NCBI GenBank assembly: GCA_946122785.1 | Contig: CAMGYJ010000007.1 | Coordinates: forward strand, 4,418,909 to 4,482,908 | Length of the DNA stretch: 64,000 nt | Direction of reading: 5' to 3' | Source: Linum tenue | Taxonomy: Eukaryota > Streptophyta > Magnoliopsida > Malpighiales > Linaceae | Part shown: positions 11,453-22,437 of the stretch, one piece after another | Layout of the letters: every line of letters starts with the position of its first letter | How positions within the stretch are numbered: position 1 is the stretch's first letter | The notes under the pieces: model-generated | Told to the model about the DNA's origin: nothing | Database searches by the model: none | The model's input: only the letters and a program-made list of their open reading frames with translations | Position numbers and translations under genes: made by a program

Positions 11453-13060
11453 CTACTGTGGCATTGCCTTCATAAACTTCCAGGCAGAAACAGAGAGCAA
11501 CGGCATGTCCTTCCACCCAATCATCAAGCTCTTGCAATCCAACCCAACCAAGCAAGAACCCGCGAACGGCGACTCGCGAATCACCATGTTCGCATGCTGC
11601 AACGCCAGCCCTCGAATCGCAATCTCCAGCATCCCAAATCTCGCAAAATACTCCCTCCAAACCCTAATCTTAACATCCCGAACAACCCTCTTCTCCCCTT
11701 CCGCCACCAGCACGTTCCTGATCCGGTCGTTCAGGTACCACGACTCCACCGCCGCCCTCGCCGCCTCGTTCCCTTCCATACAACTCGCCAGGCAGTCGAA
11801 GTACGCGCCGGCGGTGAACAGCGTCTCGACGAACCGGTGGCCGAAATCCGGCGCGTTGTGGTTCGCCTCCGTCTCGATCGCCACCATCACCCGCGGCCGG
11901 ACGGACCGGATCAGCTTCATCATCTCGTGGAGCCGGTTGGGCCGGGCGATCATCGGGCCGAGCGCGTAGTCGGAGAACACCACCGTCGCTTCCTTGGGCT
12001 GGAGGCCCAGTTTGTCCTTGTGGGCCGAGGGAGGCTCCCATATCCTGACCACGTTGAAAGAGAACGGCAATCCCATCCCTCGGGCGAAACCCGCCAGCCT
12101 CCGACCCGACCCGTGGATGAACCGCTCCTCCGTCGCGTCTTGTGCTAGGGCGGTGATTCGAAGCATCTCGATCGAATCGCCGGAACTCAATAGAGCCTGC
12201 ATTAGAGCAATCATCGGCAGGCCGGAGCAGATCCGGAGATCGATTACGTGGATCCGTTTTTCTCCGGCGATGTTGTCCATCAAGATCTGGACGGCGGCGA
12301 GCTGGGAAGCGGTGTAGAAGGGGACTCTGTTGCGGAACTCCACCGCGCTCTTGTTCGGGAGCGTCACCGCCGCGTCGGAGTCGAACGGCTTCCGATCTTC
12401 GTCGTCTTCGTCTTCTGCCGCTCCGCGGCCTTCGATCCTCTGGCGAAGGGCGCTGCAGAAGTAGTACCCGACCCGCTGGATCGGGTTTCCGGTCTGGGAG
12501 GCCAATCGATTGCAGAGGCGGAGGAGGCCGGCGGCGCGGTCGAATTTCCCCTTCCCGACTTTCTCCGCGCAATCGAGGAGGTACTCCATGAGCTCCACGT
12601 TCTTGGCTTCTTCCTCGGTAAGTCCGGTGGAATCACGGCCGCCGCTATCATCGCCGCCGCCGGTGAGTTGAAATGGATTCTCGAGCAATGAAGGTAGGTC
12701 GAATTGAATCCCTTGAGATTGTATGATTCTGGCACCTGCCAGCTTTATGATTTCGTTAGCCCACAGCTCCCGGGTGCCATCTGCGGCCGATTCGGGGTTT
12801 ATCTTGCCAGGGGAAGAGGAGAGGCGGTGTTTGAGGATGTCGAACCAGGCTCCGGGATCAAAGACTTGCTGCTGCTGCGGCTGGTTGTCGTAGTTAAACT
12901 CTTCTTCTTCCTCTGCTTCTCCGTCCTCTTCGGAGCCACTGTGGTAATCAAGCTCGACCATATCCGTGATTCCGAAATCCGGGAAGGAGTCCACATCGAA
13001 GAACAGGTTTGGTGTTAAGGCTGGGGATTCTGAGGCTTGGAGCTGATTGATCTTCTCCAT
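11453..13060 (-). CDS. GRAS-family transcriptional regulator, tandem copy 1
   Basis: GRAS proteins are plant nuclear regulators. This intronless gene encodes 535 aa. A variable acidic N-terminus carries an FDPGAWFDILKHRLSS block near residue 66. The GRAS domain follows: the first leucine-rich part with VELMEYLLDCAEKVGKGKFD (about 160), a VHIID-type motif IHVIDLRICSG (about 270), a PFYRE-type region with ETEANHNAPDFGHRFVETLF (about 390), and a SAW region ending GWKDMPLLSVSAWKF. The domain resembles proteins annotated 'DELLA RGL1-like', but no DELLA or TVHYNP motif is present, so gibberellin-triggered degradation is not expected. The start MEKINQ is chosen because it is conserved in all four copies and lies 56 bp from a TATA box. 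It is the most diverged from copies 2 and 3 after copy 4. Confidence 0.92.
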   Translation of the reverse strand: MEKINQLQASESPALTPNLFFDVDSFPDFGITDMVELDYHSGSEEDGEAEEEEEFNYDNQPQQQQVFDPGAWFDILKHRLSSSPGKINPESAADGTRELWANEIIKLAGARIIQSQGIQFDLPSLLENPFQLTGGGDDSGGRDSTGLTEEEAKNVELMEYLLDCAEKVGKGKFDRAAGLLRLCNRLASQTGNPIQRVGYYFCSALRQRIEGRGAAEDEDDEDRKPFDSDAAVTLPNKSAVEFRNRVPFYTASQLAAVQILMDNIAGEKRIHVIDLRICSGLPMIALMQALLSSGDSIEMLRITALAQDATEERFIHGSGRRLAGFARGMGLPFSFNVVRIWEPPSAHKDKLGLQPKEATVVFSDYALGPMIARPNRLHEMMKLIRSVRPRVMVAIETEANHNAPDFGHRFVETLFTAGAYFDCLASCMEGNEAARAAVESWYLNDRIRNVLVAEGEKRVVRDVKIRVWREYFARFGMLEIAIRGLALQHANMVIRESPFAGSCLVGLDCKSLMIGWKDMPLLSVSAWKFMKAMPQ

Positions 13061-13115
13061 TTCTGGCAATTGCGGAGAAGGGTGTGCGTACTATTCGATT
13101 CCCTGCTCAACCCAC

Positions 13116-13124
13116 TACTTATAG
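13116..13124 (-). promoter_or_regulatory. TATA box of GRAS copy 1 (variant)
   Basis: Minus-strand CTATAAGTA, 56 bp before the start codon, inside a block (ATAGTCGTCGG side) shared with copies 2 and 3, which carry CTATAAATA instead. Upstream, at about 13205-13220, is the conserved GGCCGGCCGA element. Confidence 0.65.
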
Positions 13125-13264
13125 TCGTCGGATTTGTCGAATGTTTATCAAGAAGGACAAGGAGTAGGAAGTAAGAACAAGAACAAGCACGGTTGCTGGA
13201 GTGCTCTCGGCCGGCCGACGGATTCCCTTACGAAAGAAGACAATTGACGTGCTTACGAGTTACA

Positions 13265-14142
13265 GCAGAATTGCAGATCCTCGACGGCTAGATTTATTTG
13301 ATCCTTTGGCCGCTCGTACACTTGGAGAGCTTCGTGATCTATCTTCTAATAGAAATATTCATCAGACTACCGTTAGTGGAATCGGCTTGTGTCAGCCTGC
13401 AGTGGGCTAATGTATTTTCGCGGGGGAGTTCTTGTGGCAAAGCTGCTATTATCAGAGAGCAACTTGAACAGCTCCTTCTGGCATACTTCACACAACAGTA
13501 ACAGGTGCACCTCTTCCTCCGCTTGCTTTGATAAGTTTACATTTGCAACTTCCCTAGCAATCAGTAATTCAGGGCTCTGGCTCATAAGTTAGTGTATGGC
13601 TGTATGCCATGCTTGTCTGTTTAGATCGTCGGCGTTTATATGTTCTATTAAGGCTCCTGAGAACATCAAGATCTGTCATGGGTTACAGAGATTCTGAAGT
13701 CTCAGAGAGTACAAGATGTTCTGTACGCCTGTGATGACTGCGTGCTAATGGCAAATTTGGATCTCTAAAACAACGTTGTCATTCACCAGCAATGATATGA
13801 TATCCAATATAACATCTTTTACTTATTTCTTACTGAGCTAAGCTATTGTACAGCCAGACTTGACATGCTTAGCCGCTAGGTGCATCTCCTAGATATGTTT
13901 CATGCACGTCTAATGGTCAGGGAACATTCCACCCATTGCGTATAATAAGATTTATGAATCCTGTTGTACTCATTAGCATTTATGGTTGTCTCTGCACAGT
14001 TATGCAAAGCTGAATGAATACCGTTATGTTATGGTGTGAGCAGATCAGTTCATTGCCTGTGGGAATTCCAGAGACTCCGCGCTCACGAACTTGCTTCACA
14101 GATCTGGTTAAGGAAAATGAGCGCACTTTCCCGTTACTAATA
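13265..14142 (+). pseudogene. Broken inverted copy of the F-box gene
   Basis: The plus strand matches the minus-strand F-box gene at 7.3-9.1 kb, including intron sequence. F-box exon remains (LLIEIFIRLPLVES) run directly into second-coding-exon sequence (AGAGAGCAACTTGAAC) at about 13455. An intron and parts of both exons are lost, with only a few shared bases at the join. The match then continues through intron 2 sequence (about 13500-14040) into third-coding-exon sequence (ATCAGTTCATTGCCTGTGG, 14042). That exon has an internal deletion and ends abruptly near 14142, beside a Helitron-type CTAG end. Frameshifts and deletions leave no usable protein. Confidence 0.75.
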
Positions 14143-14175
14143 CTAGTATCAATACCCGCGACTACGTCGCAGGAG
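14143..14175 (-). mobile_element. Helitron-type 3' terminus
   Basis: Read on the minus strand, a GC-rich hairpin (GCGAC/GTCGC stem at about 14156-14169) is followed after about 10 bases by CTAG (14146-14143) and then T. This is the standard 3' end of plant Helitrons (hairpin, CTRR, insertion before T). The element body would extend to higher coordinates; its 5' end was not located. It abuts the truncated F-box pseudogene. Confidence 0.5.
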
Positions 14176-15179
14176 ATTTAGTCGTGTTGGGCCAAATAAA
14201 TACCCTCTTGTGTGTTGTAGAAAAAAAAAAGAAGTGGAATAACAACCTGAATGTGGACAATGATATTGATCTGTGACTCATGAGAGCTTGAGAGTATGGT
14301 CTTGTGAGTCTTTTGCTCTTGTTGTACTCTCATGGGCCACTGCTGCATATAAGTAGGCCTTTGGCAACTTCATGAGTCACAGGTTATTGCTGTATTTTAT
14401 CTCTTTGAGCAGTTTTATGAAGTAAAGACGTCATGAATCTACAGGGAGGAAGAGGATTAAACAATCTCTTATTACTCTGGCAAGCTGGCTGATTAAAGCA
14501 AGACTTAATTTGGAAAGTGGTTGTGGATAGTAGGCTCAGATTAGTGGGACTGATCGAACATGCTTGCTGCTGTGACCTGGGAACCTGTCATTGCTGATGC
14601 AAGATAACACCCGCTACATTTGTATCCATTTAACACTTGTCTTTGCTGGTTATACTTCCATTTAAGACTTGTCTTTGTTTGTTGATTAGGGGTGACTGCA
14701 AGCTATTCTTGAAGCTGTTGGTATTGGTTTGTTGGCTGGCAATTTACTGTTGCTGCAGATTGTTTCCTGTCAACTGTTACAAAATAAAAGAGAGTGCTGA
14801 ATTTACCAACTATTAGGTGGTTTGACAGGATTAAAGCAGACTTGGAGCTGTTGGTTTTTCTTTTTCGAGTCATCAAATAGCACATCCATACACATTATGC
14901 TGCAGAAATCTACTGTTGAGAACAAATGAACCTATAAATGACAAACTTAAAATGTTATTTTAAGAAAAGTGATAAGCAGGGTCTTGGGAAGGGGAAATGG
15001 GGGAAAAAACTCAGTTTACTGGAGGTAAGCTTACTAATCGATCTGTTCAGCAACTTGTCAATCGGTTACACAATCTCGATGTCCATTGATGATGAGAAAC
15101 AATAGCTGGTACTTAATGTTCCTTACTGGTGGAGAAGCTCTTGATCCATACTCATGAATTGAACTAACCTATCATGCTA
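14176..15179. other. Spacer without recognised gene
   Basis: AT-rich sequence with no supported coding frame. It may be the body of the Helitron-like element that ends at 14143, plus the 3' untranslated region of the gene starting at 15180. Confidence 0.35.
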
Positions 15180-16868
15180 TCAAAAGAGTTTTTGAAGGGC
15201 ATTATCCTGGAAATTTCTACACATAATCAGCAAGCAAAAGAGGAATAGAAATTAAGGACATATCAGATCGCGACTTCTCACAGCAAATCATATAAATAAA
15301 ACTTAATATGGGTTCTGGAAAGTGAAGAATCTTATACCTGACCATCTTTCTGGTAGGATTCATTCAAAGCCTCATTGGTGGTGGTGTATTCTTGCCTAAT
15401 GTGGGAACAAAGAGAAGTTGTAGTTAGAGCTTATATTCAAAAAGTTAGACTATGAAACAATACAAATTTGATCTAGGGAAAGAAACAACATGGATTCACG
15501 AAAAGGGTTTACATTCAAACACGAATCCATTTAATTGAGCATTTAAATATGGATTCACAAACACATAATTTGAGCAACAAATGCACGAAAAGAGTTCACA
15601 AACTTACATTCAGTGAGTGGAGTTTGCATCTGGTAAGGGTTACTGTTCTTTGAATCTAGATTCCAGTTCTTTCACGTCTCCAATGCTATGGAGAAACTCA
15701 AGAACAGCAAGATAAAACTATCCCATCAGCTACTGACATTGTCTTTACCTTCCAATTGAACCTGTAGGCAAAACTTTCAGTTCACATTCTACAGATTAAG
15801 TGAAAAATTCAACAGGGTGGTCTTTGCTATAACATTATAGCAGCAACAAAAGCATGGTTATACTACAGTTCCCGACCTTTAAAAGCAAAAGATGGTAAAT
15901 ATAATTAGTTTATATGTAAGCTGAAAGGTCCAAAGATGAGACAACCCCGATCAATTTGGAAAAGGTTCTGAAACTCTAAACTGAAGAGAGATCCTGCAAG
16001 CCCTGCAACTCCTCTCGGACCCAATACTGAGCAACAATGAGGTGATTTTCTTTAATGAAACAAACAATACATAATGCAAGCACACTAAGTCTCATACAAT
16101 GTGAATGGTAAATGAATCACTGAGCATATCAAGAAAATCAATAGAGAAGAAAGCTCCTTTCTACCCATGTGTGAAGAAAAGAAGATTAACGCATTTCAAG
16201 CCATTCTTGTTCGCGGTGCCATAGAACTAAGCTGAACACTTCTCACCTACAATTACCCTGTTACCAGTTCTCTAATTTCAACCGAGCAACACCATAATTA
16301 CAGATTACAACCTAACCATGATTCCAAATTGCATATTCAAACATCTCAACGACCAACACGTAGCAATGAACTGGTCAAACATAAGTACATAATCAAAGAA
16401 GAACAACTTGAATTACATGTAGAAACGATCTCGAGAAAAAGTACAAAAGGTTTCCGCAGTTGTAGAAGTCAAAGGAGACGGGAGAATGAAAACTCACTCA
16501 CTGAAGCGTGACCCCACAGGGATGTTCGGAGTGTCTTTTTTTCCTTCTACTCCTCCGTGTTCTTCTTTTTCATCTTCATCTGCGGAATCGCTTCCAAGGG
16601 AAAAATACTCCGTGATGGCACCCTGCCTGGCGAATGATTCTTCTGGCTGGCTGATGGAGATGATAAGTCCATCGACTCCCCTGACTCGGTGGCCTTCTGA
16701 AGGCGAAAGGCAACGGAGATGTTTTGATGAGGATGATAAGTCTACCAAGCCCCTTTCCTTCTCATCGCCTTCATTCTCAACGTGTTCATGCTGGTCCAAA
16801 TTCGATCTGGTCTTCCTCCTCTTTTGGGTTCCACGGCAGCCGCAGCGGGAGAAAATTTCAGGATTTGC
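15180..16868 (-). CDS. Unrecognised multi-exon gene, 5' end not found
   Basis: I do not recognise the family. Five minus-strand segments join with GT-AG borders and matching phase: 16868-16502, 15761-15749 (only 13 nt), 15685-15644, 15395-15338 and 15206-15180. They give 168 aa to a TGA stop. The first segment begins at an acceptor with a pyrimidine tract, so at least one upstream exon with the ATG is missing. The protein has a basic stretch (TQKRRKTRSN), an acidic run, SSSKHLRCLSPSEGHRVRGV, ITEYFSLGSDSADEDEKEE, and a short helical, charged C-terminus (IGDVKELESRFKEQQEY to DNALQKLF). The basic patch could serve nuclear localisation. The agreement of phases across four introns is the main support. 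It sits between GRAS copies 1 and 2. Confidence 0.5.
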
Positions 16869-17902
16869 CTTGCAAGAGAGAAGGAGGGATTATTGAGGGG
16901 TAAGAGAAGAAAGCACTTGTCTCCCACCAAGTACGATGGAAGGCAACTGGTGGAGAGAGGTCAGCACTGCAAAACAACAGAATTAGAAAGAAGGTGGCGT
17001 GGTGAAGCAATCAACGACTGAACATGGAAAACCGATGGCGAGTCTGACCAACAGCATAGCTCCGATTTCCAAGAAAGCAGACCCGAATGGCGAAACGAAG
17101 GACATGAATCGACCAGTGGCGTGCGATTCCAATTTTTGTGGTGTGGTCGCGGAGAGGAGCAGCGTACGGGAAGCATGGTCTGCCGATCTCTCCTACGAAT
17201 CATGGCTGGCGTGTTTGGATGGATTCGGCAGCGGCGTCGTGTGCCAGCGAGAAACGCGACCTGAATTTCCAGAAAGGTAAGGAAATCGGTCAAAGGATGG
17301 CAGGGGGCTGGGCCAGCTCCGACGGACAGTAAGGCGAGGCACGACCGCTTGACTGGAGTGAGGGAAAGAAAGAGTTGTTTGGAAGGTCTGCGTGGGCAAT
17401 GATAATTTACAGCCCTTTCACCGATGGTCACTAAACGACACAAAACGAAGCGGGAGAAGAAAGTGGCGTGCGAGGAGCTTCTCGACTTCTTGGGCGCTAG
17501 ATGCCAAGAAATGAAACAGTGTTTAGAGTCTGTGGAGGAAAAAGCGTACCCCATTTCATGTTTTAAAGAATGCCTTCCACATGATGGGGATGTAAGCAAA
17601 ATCAGAAGGCTTAGCTTGCTGGACTCGTGAGCCAGAGCCTCAACTATGGTGGCCTATGATTCAACGTTTCTTCATATTGTTTACAGTTATACATCTACTA
17701 CAAACTGTAGTCTGATTCCTACTTGAATGACATGAGAAGCGTAACGTCGTCAGATGAACAGGAACGACACTCTGTCGAAACCCGTTACCATGTTAGCTCC
17801 TGATCCCGCGCCTCGAGTGGATCATTCATCATCCACACTACCATCCATTAAGATCAAAACAAAAAACCAGCCATTCAAATTACAACAGCTCTGTCGCCAT
17901 AG
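16869..17902. other. Spacer upstream of the unrecognised gene
   Basis: A 212-codon minus-strand frame (17599-16961) and shorter overlapping plus-strand frames have no family resemblance. An intron acceptor (TTTTGCAG, about 16975) lies inside the minus-strand frame. This region may hold the missing first exon or leader of the gene ending at 15180. Confidence 0.3.
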
Positions 17903-19450
17903 CTAGTGAGGTATTGCCTTCATGAACTTCCAGGCAGAAACAGAGAGCAGCGGCATATCCTTCCACCCAATCATCAAGCTCTTGCGATCCAGCGCAACCA
18001 GGTACGAACCCGCGAATGGCGAGCTGCGAACCATCAGGTTCGCGTGCTGCAGGCCCAACCCTCGAACCGAAATCTCCAGCATACCGAACCGGGCGAAGTA
18101 CTTTCTCCAGACACCAATCTTCACATCTCTAACGACCCTCTTCTCCCCTTCCGCCACCAGGATGTTCCTGATCCGGTCGTTCAAGTACCACGACTCCATC
18201 ACCGCCCTCGCCTCCTCTTTCTCTTCCATACAAGTAGCTAGGCAGTCGAAGTACGCGCCGGCGGTGAACAGCGTCTCGACGAACCGGTGGCCGAAATCGG
18301 GTGCGTTGTGGTTCGCCTCCAGCTCGATGACCACCATCACCCGTGGCCGGATGGACCGGATCAGCTTCATCATCGCCTCCAGCCGGTTGGGCTTCGCGAC
18401 CATCCGGCTAAGGGCGTATTGTGAAAGCACCACCGTCGCTTCCCTGGGCTCCAGGCCCAGCTTGTCCTTGTGGGCCGCCGACGGCGGCTCCCAGATCCGG
18501 ACCACGTTGAACGAGAACGGCAGCCCAATCCCTCTAGCAAACCCTACCAGCCTCCGACCCGACCCGTGGATGAACCGCTCCTCCGTCGCGTCGTGCGCCA
18601 GAGCCGTAATCCGCAGCATCTCGATCGAATTGGGGGAACTCGACAGAGCCTGCATCAGCGCGATCATCATCACGCCGGAGCAGATCCGGAGCTCGACCAC
18701 GTGGATCCGCTTCTCCCCGTCGAGATTCTCCATCAAGATCTGGACGGCGGCGAGCTGGGAGGCGCTGTAGAACGGCACGCTGTTCCGGTACTCCATCACG
18801 CTCTTGTCCGGGAGCGTCACCGCCGCGTCCGATACCAACGGCTTCCGACGGTCGTCTTCCGATTCGCCGCCGCGGCTGGTCTTTTGGGCTTCGATCCGCT
18901 GGCGGAGGGCGTTGCAGAAGTAGTACCCGACCCGCTGGACCGGGCTGCCGGTCTGAGAAGCTAACCGGGCGCAGAGGTCGAGCACCTGGTGGGCGAGGTC
19001 GAATTTCCCCTTCCCGACGTTCTCCGCGCACTCGAGGAGGTACTCCATGAGCTCCACGTTGTTGGATTCCTCCTGGGTGAGTCCGGTGAGGAGGTGGGGG
19101 GCGTCGATTCCTTGCGCCGGCGACCTGGATTGTAAGATTCTGGCTCCGGCGAGCTTTATGATTTCGTTGGTCCAGAACTCTCGGGTGCTATCTTCGCGGT
19201 GAATCTCGCCAGGGGAAGAGGAGAGGCGGTGTTTGAGGATGTCGAACCAGGCGCCGGGATCGAAGATCTGCTTCTGCTGCGGCTGGTTGTCGTCGTAGTT
19301 AAGCTTCTCATCTTCTTCTTCGTATTCTCCCTCTTCGGAGCCACTGTGGGAGTCCATGATTCCGAAATCGGGGAAGGAGCCCTCATCGAAGAACAGGCTT
19401 GGTGTGAAGGCTGGGGAAGCTGAAGCATGGAGCTGATTGATGTTCTCCAT
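17903..19450 (-). CDS. GRAS-family transcriptional regulator, tandem copy 2
   Basis: Intronless, 515 aa from the conserved start MENINQLHAS. An ATG nine codons further up (19477) lies only about 24 bp from the TATA box, so it is probably outside the mRNA. It has the same architecture as copy 1: acidic N-terminus, FDPGAWFDILKHRLSS, VELMEYLLECAENVGKGKFD, a VHIID-type IHVVELRICSG in which the aspartate is replaced by glutamate, ELEANHNAPDFGHRFVETLF, and GWKDMPLLSVSAWKF. It is closest to copy 3, which shares the SPAQGID and HLLTGLT linker. It lacks DELLA motifs, so any gibberellin role would be indirect. There is no frameshift, so it is likely functional. Confidence 0.92.
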   Translation of the reverse strand: MENINQLHASASPAFTPSLFFDEGSFPDFGIMDSHSGSEEGEYEEEDEKLNYDDNQPQQKQIFDPGAWFDILKHRLSSSPGEIHREDSTREFWTNEIIKLAGARILQSRSPAQGIDAPHLLTGLTQEESNNVELMEYLLECAENVGKGKFDLAHQVLDLCARLASQTGSPVQRVGYYFCNALRQRIEAQKTSRGGESEDDRRKPLVSDAAVTLPDKSVMEYRNSVPFYSASQLAAVQILMENLDGEKRIHVVELRICSGVMMIALMQALSSSPNSIEMLRITALAHDATEERFIHGSGRRLVGFARGIGLPFSFNVVRIWEPPSAAHKDKLGLEPREATVVLSQYALSRMVAKPNRLEAMMKLIRSIRPRVMVVIELEANHNAPDFGHRFVETLFTAGAYFDCLATCMEEKEEARAVMESWYLNDRIRNILVAEGEKRVVRDVKIGVWRKYFARFGMLEISVRGLGLQHANLMVRSSPFAGSYLVALDRKSLMIGWKDMPLLSVSAWKFMKAIPH

Positions 19451-19500
19451 TTTTAAGGTGTGCAATGGAATTCCCATTCGATTCCGTACTCAACCACCCA

Positions 19501-19510
19501 CTATTTATAG
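19501..19510 (-). promoter_or_regulatory. TATA box of GRAS copy 2
   Basis: Minus-strand CTATAAATAG, 51 bp before the conserved start. The promoter block up to about 19690, including CTCGGCCGGCCGACGG and TTGTGCTACGAGTT, is repeated upstream of copy 3. Confidence 0.7.
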
Positions 19511-20269
19511 TCGTCGGACTGCCGAATAATTAGCAAGAAGGACAAGAAGGAAGGACAAAGAAAACAACCGGTGCTGATGGAGTGCACTCGGCCGGCCGAC
19601 GGATTCCCTTTTCCGGGGGATGACGACAATTGATTGTGCTACGAGTTAACAGCAGATTGCAGACGGTGAGATTTATTTGCCTTTCTATGGAACGCGACAA
19701 TTTTTCTCTTTTTTAGTTTCGCCGGCCAACCTTAACTGGTTTTGGGCGCTCCTTGGGATGGGAAAAAGGCTCTGGTTGGATTTTTTCTAAATCCAAATTC
19801 TAACTTAACAAGTGGTAGAATTTTGTTTTTGCAAAATTCAATTACGAATTTACGATCCATCCTTAAAAATGGGTAAAATTCACAACCGATCTAAAACCTG
19901 TCAGCACTCAGCACTGGGTTCGCTGGTAGATCTATGTGGTGGTCACTTCGGATCATGATCAAGCTCTGCTCAGGGTTCAAACAGGGATGGACAACGGAAA
20001 ATCGGTATTTAGGTATAATTGTCCCATTTTTTTAGGGTTACAATGGGTACTCAAATACCCGTATTATTTATTACCGAATGTGATATGGGATTGAAATTTC
20101 AATATTGGATACCCACGGGTTACCCGCTAATATCCGTTTGCACAGTATGGGTGCCCATTATACCCAATTCAAGGACACCCGTTATACTCAATTCAAGGGT
20201 TATATAACTATCAAGGGTACTCGTTGTACTCTTTGTTTCCAATAGCATATAAAAATGGATCACCCCACT
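19511..20269. other. GRAS copy 2 promoter and spacer
   Basis: The first 180 bp are promoter sequence shared with copy 3. From 19990 to 20215 there are repeated ACCCGTTATACTCAATTCA and TACCC/GGGTA motifs, typical of the ends of decayed hAT-like or LTR repeats, but I could not define borders. No gene is seen. Confidence 0.4.
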
Positions 20270-20690
20270 TCGTACCTACACAAATATTATCCGACCTGAA
20301 CAGTACATAATACATATTGAGGTAGCCACACCCATCTCATTGCCATTCGTGTTCAATTTACATCATATTCGCTCTCTTGTTAATATTGTTTTCCTTCTGG
20401 TTTGGTGATCCGCTGTTTGAGATTTTATTCGTATTCCCTCTCATCTTTCGTCAGATCTTTGTTTGGTACTGAGAAAACCATAAATATTACCCTACCTGAC
20501 CCGTACATAATACGTATTGAGGTATTGAGGTAACCACACCCATCTCATTGCCATTCGTGTTCAAATTGCATCCTATTCTCGTCTCTTGCTAATATTGTTT
20601 TCCTTTTGTTTCGGTTGTCTGCTGTTTGTGATTTTATCTGTATTCCATCTCATCCTCCGTCGGGTTTTGTTTGGTTTTGAGAATCCCAGG
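20270..20690. repeat. Imperfect tandem duplication (about 210-bp unit)
   Basis: Two units at about 20270-20480 and 20485-20690 share CACACCCATCTCATTGCCAT, AATATTGTTTTCCTT and TTTGTTTGGT in the same order. The second unit and sequence up to about 20830 occur again at 25000-25305, upstream of GRAS copy 4's 3' end. The unit is non-coding. Confidence 0.75.
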
Positions 20691-21057
20691 TTGGGACTGT
20701 TTCTTTTTTAGTATTTCCGGCTTGGACTGGTTTTTGTTTGCCTTTTTTATTCCTTTCTTTCTTCCGCCCCTTTTGCTAACCTGATAGTATTCCTAGTTTC
20801 TACAACTTTCCTACTTCTGCTGCCATCAAAGCATTTAAAATATTTTCTTTAGGAAAAGGACGTTTAGGGAGATATGTAGAGTAAATATTTTAATTTAGCC
20901 TTTGATGATGACACTGCCAATGGCGATTTTGGATCTCTTTTATTGGTAGAAAGAGTGATCGCAGAAGCACCTATATCATATATGAAATTGAACGTTCATG
21001 GAAGTGTCCAACATCTACTGCCTAACGGTAGGGTCGCACACATCAAAAGAATGTTGT

Positions 21058-21947
21058 TCAAAAGTAGAACAATGACCCCCTATTCGCGAGGTAATCAGCG
21101 GTGAAGGTCGCCTCCATGTCCACATGATTGACCTGCACCTCCCAATCGAGGTTCATAAATTGTTTCACAGAACTAGCAAGAAAGTCGTGCCCGTGATCAT
21201 CATCGCTTCGGTTCTTGATATATAGTTGCCAGTGTCGTGTTGGAGTCAAGGTTGGTATCCACCTTCCTATAGCCTTCCTTCAACGCCAGTTTTAGCCCCT
21301 CGATAGCTCCCTTCAACTCTGCACAAGTAATAGAGCAAACACCGAGATTGCAAAGTGAATGCCCTGCTGCATTTTCCAAGGTTGTTACGAATAAGCTCAC
21401 ATGCAGCAGCTTTCCCGGAGTGGGTGTGGACTGATCCATCGGTCTGGATTTGCATTCACCCTTCCTCGGGTGGTTCCCAACCAATCGGTTTGTTGAGAGT
21501 GATGTTCGCAGCCACAACATTTGTCTTTTGGGTCCAATCCCGAGCTTGTCTGACGATGTTAAACCAAGCTCGAATCCGAAAAGTTAGGTTATGTTCAGAG
21601 TATCTTCTTCCCTCCATGACTTCTTCATTCCTTTGTTTCCGTAAGTGCCAACACACGATTCCAAACTCAACATCTTTCTCCTCATCCATAATATTAGCAA
21701 GTAAATAGTCTTCGAATGGATAATCGCGAGGTTTTTTGTCCGCTATTTTCTCTCTAAGCTTCCTCCATATGTCCTTCGCATTGCAACAGTTCCTTAAGAT
21801 ATGTTCAATTGATTCCTCCACCTCCTCAAAACGCCTGCAGCTGCTGTTAGTCTCGATCTTCCTTCTTACTCGTTCATTGTTGGTCATCCGCCGGTCATGA
21901 CACACACGAGGCAAAGGAAATGTTTGATCCTGCTCGGGCCCTTCCAT
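21058..21947 (-). pseudogene. LINE-type retrotransposon 3' fragment (zf-RVT and RNase H)
   Basis: Minus-strand frames match the end of plant non-LTR reverse transcriptase polyproteins. A zinc-binding zf-RVT segment (CRRFEEVEESIEHILRNCC) is followed by a linker (NKPIGWEPPEEGW). An RNase H-like RVT_3 domain comes next, with IQTDGSVH and then CAELKGAIEGLKLALKEG. The last two pieces are in different frames, so there is a frameshift near 21360, and another break lies near 21250. The reverse-transcriptase core and ORF1 are absent. It is a dead, 5'-truncated insertion between GRAS copies 2 and 3. Confidence 0.75.
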
Positions 21948-22119
21948 CTACAGAGAGTTTTCCAGCTCTACTCAACTTCTGTATCCTCAAAGTCAGCCGC
22001 CAGGGAGTAAGCCGATCTCATCCCGAAGCACACCCGTCTTGCTCCAATCCCCAAAATGGTCTTATCTTCTTCGAGCGTTGGCTTATGTGGCTCCACACCT
22101 ACAATAAGATCAAGAATAA

Positions 22120-22330
22120 CATGTCCTAGCTATATTTCTTAGTGAACTAAGCTATTGTAAATCCAAACTTTGACACTCTTAGCCACTAGATGCATCACCG
22201 AGATATGTTTAATTTCATGCACGTCTAAAAGTCAAGGAACATTCCATTCATTGCTTATAATCAGATTTATGAACCCTATTGTACTATTCATTAGCACTTA
22301 TGCCTGTGTGCACTTATGCAAAATATGGAC
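22120..22330 (+). pseudogene. F-box gene intron fragment (second decayed copy)
   Basis: The segment aligns with 13840-14035 of the broken F-box copy and with intron 2 of the intact F-box gene. Shared blocks include AACTAAGCTATTGTA, TTCATGCACGTCTAA and GGAACATTCCA. It contains no exon. It lies immediately beyond the 3' end of GRAS copy 3. Confidence 0.7.
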
Positions 22331-22437
22331 ATGACACTATAACCATCCATTAACATCAAACAAAAAGCCACCCGATTTGTTTGTTTCTTGTTGCCTGCCA
22401 TGGTAAAATATAAAATCCCAAATCAACAACGGCAGAG

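Noticed and set aside
11670..12572. 300-codon second-frame ORF inside GRAS copy 1, and similar long frames on both strands in the other GRAS genes and the carboxylesterase
   Set aside because: Arg/Pro/Gly-rich translations typical of shifted frames in G/C-rich coding DNA; the GRAS and esterase frames carry all the recognised motifs.
16961..17599. 212-codon minus-strand ORF
   Set aside because: No domain, Ser/Arg/Cys-rich, and contains an intron acceptor-like site; at most a leader or first exon of the neighbouring gene.
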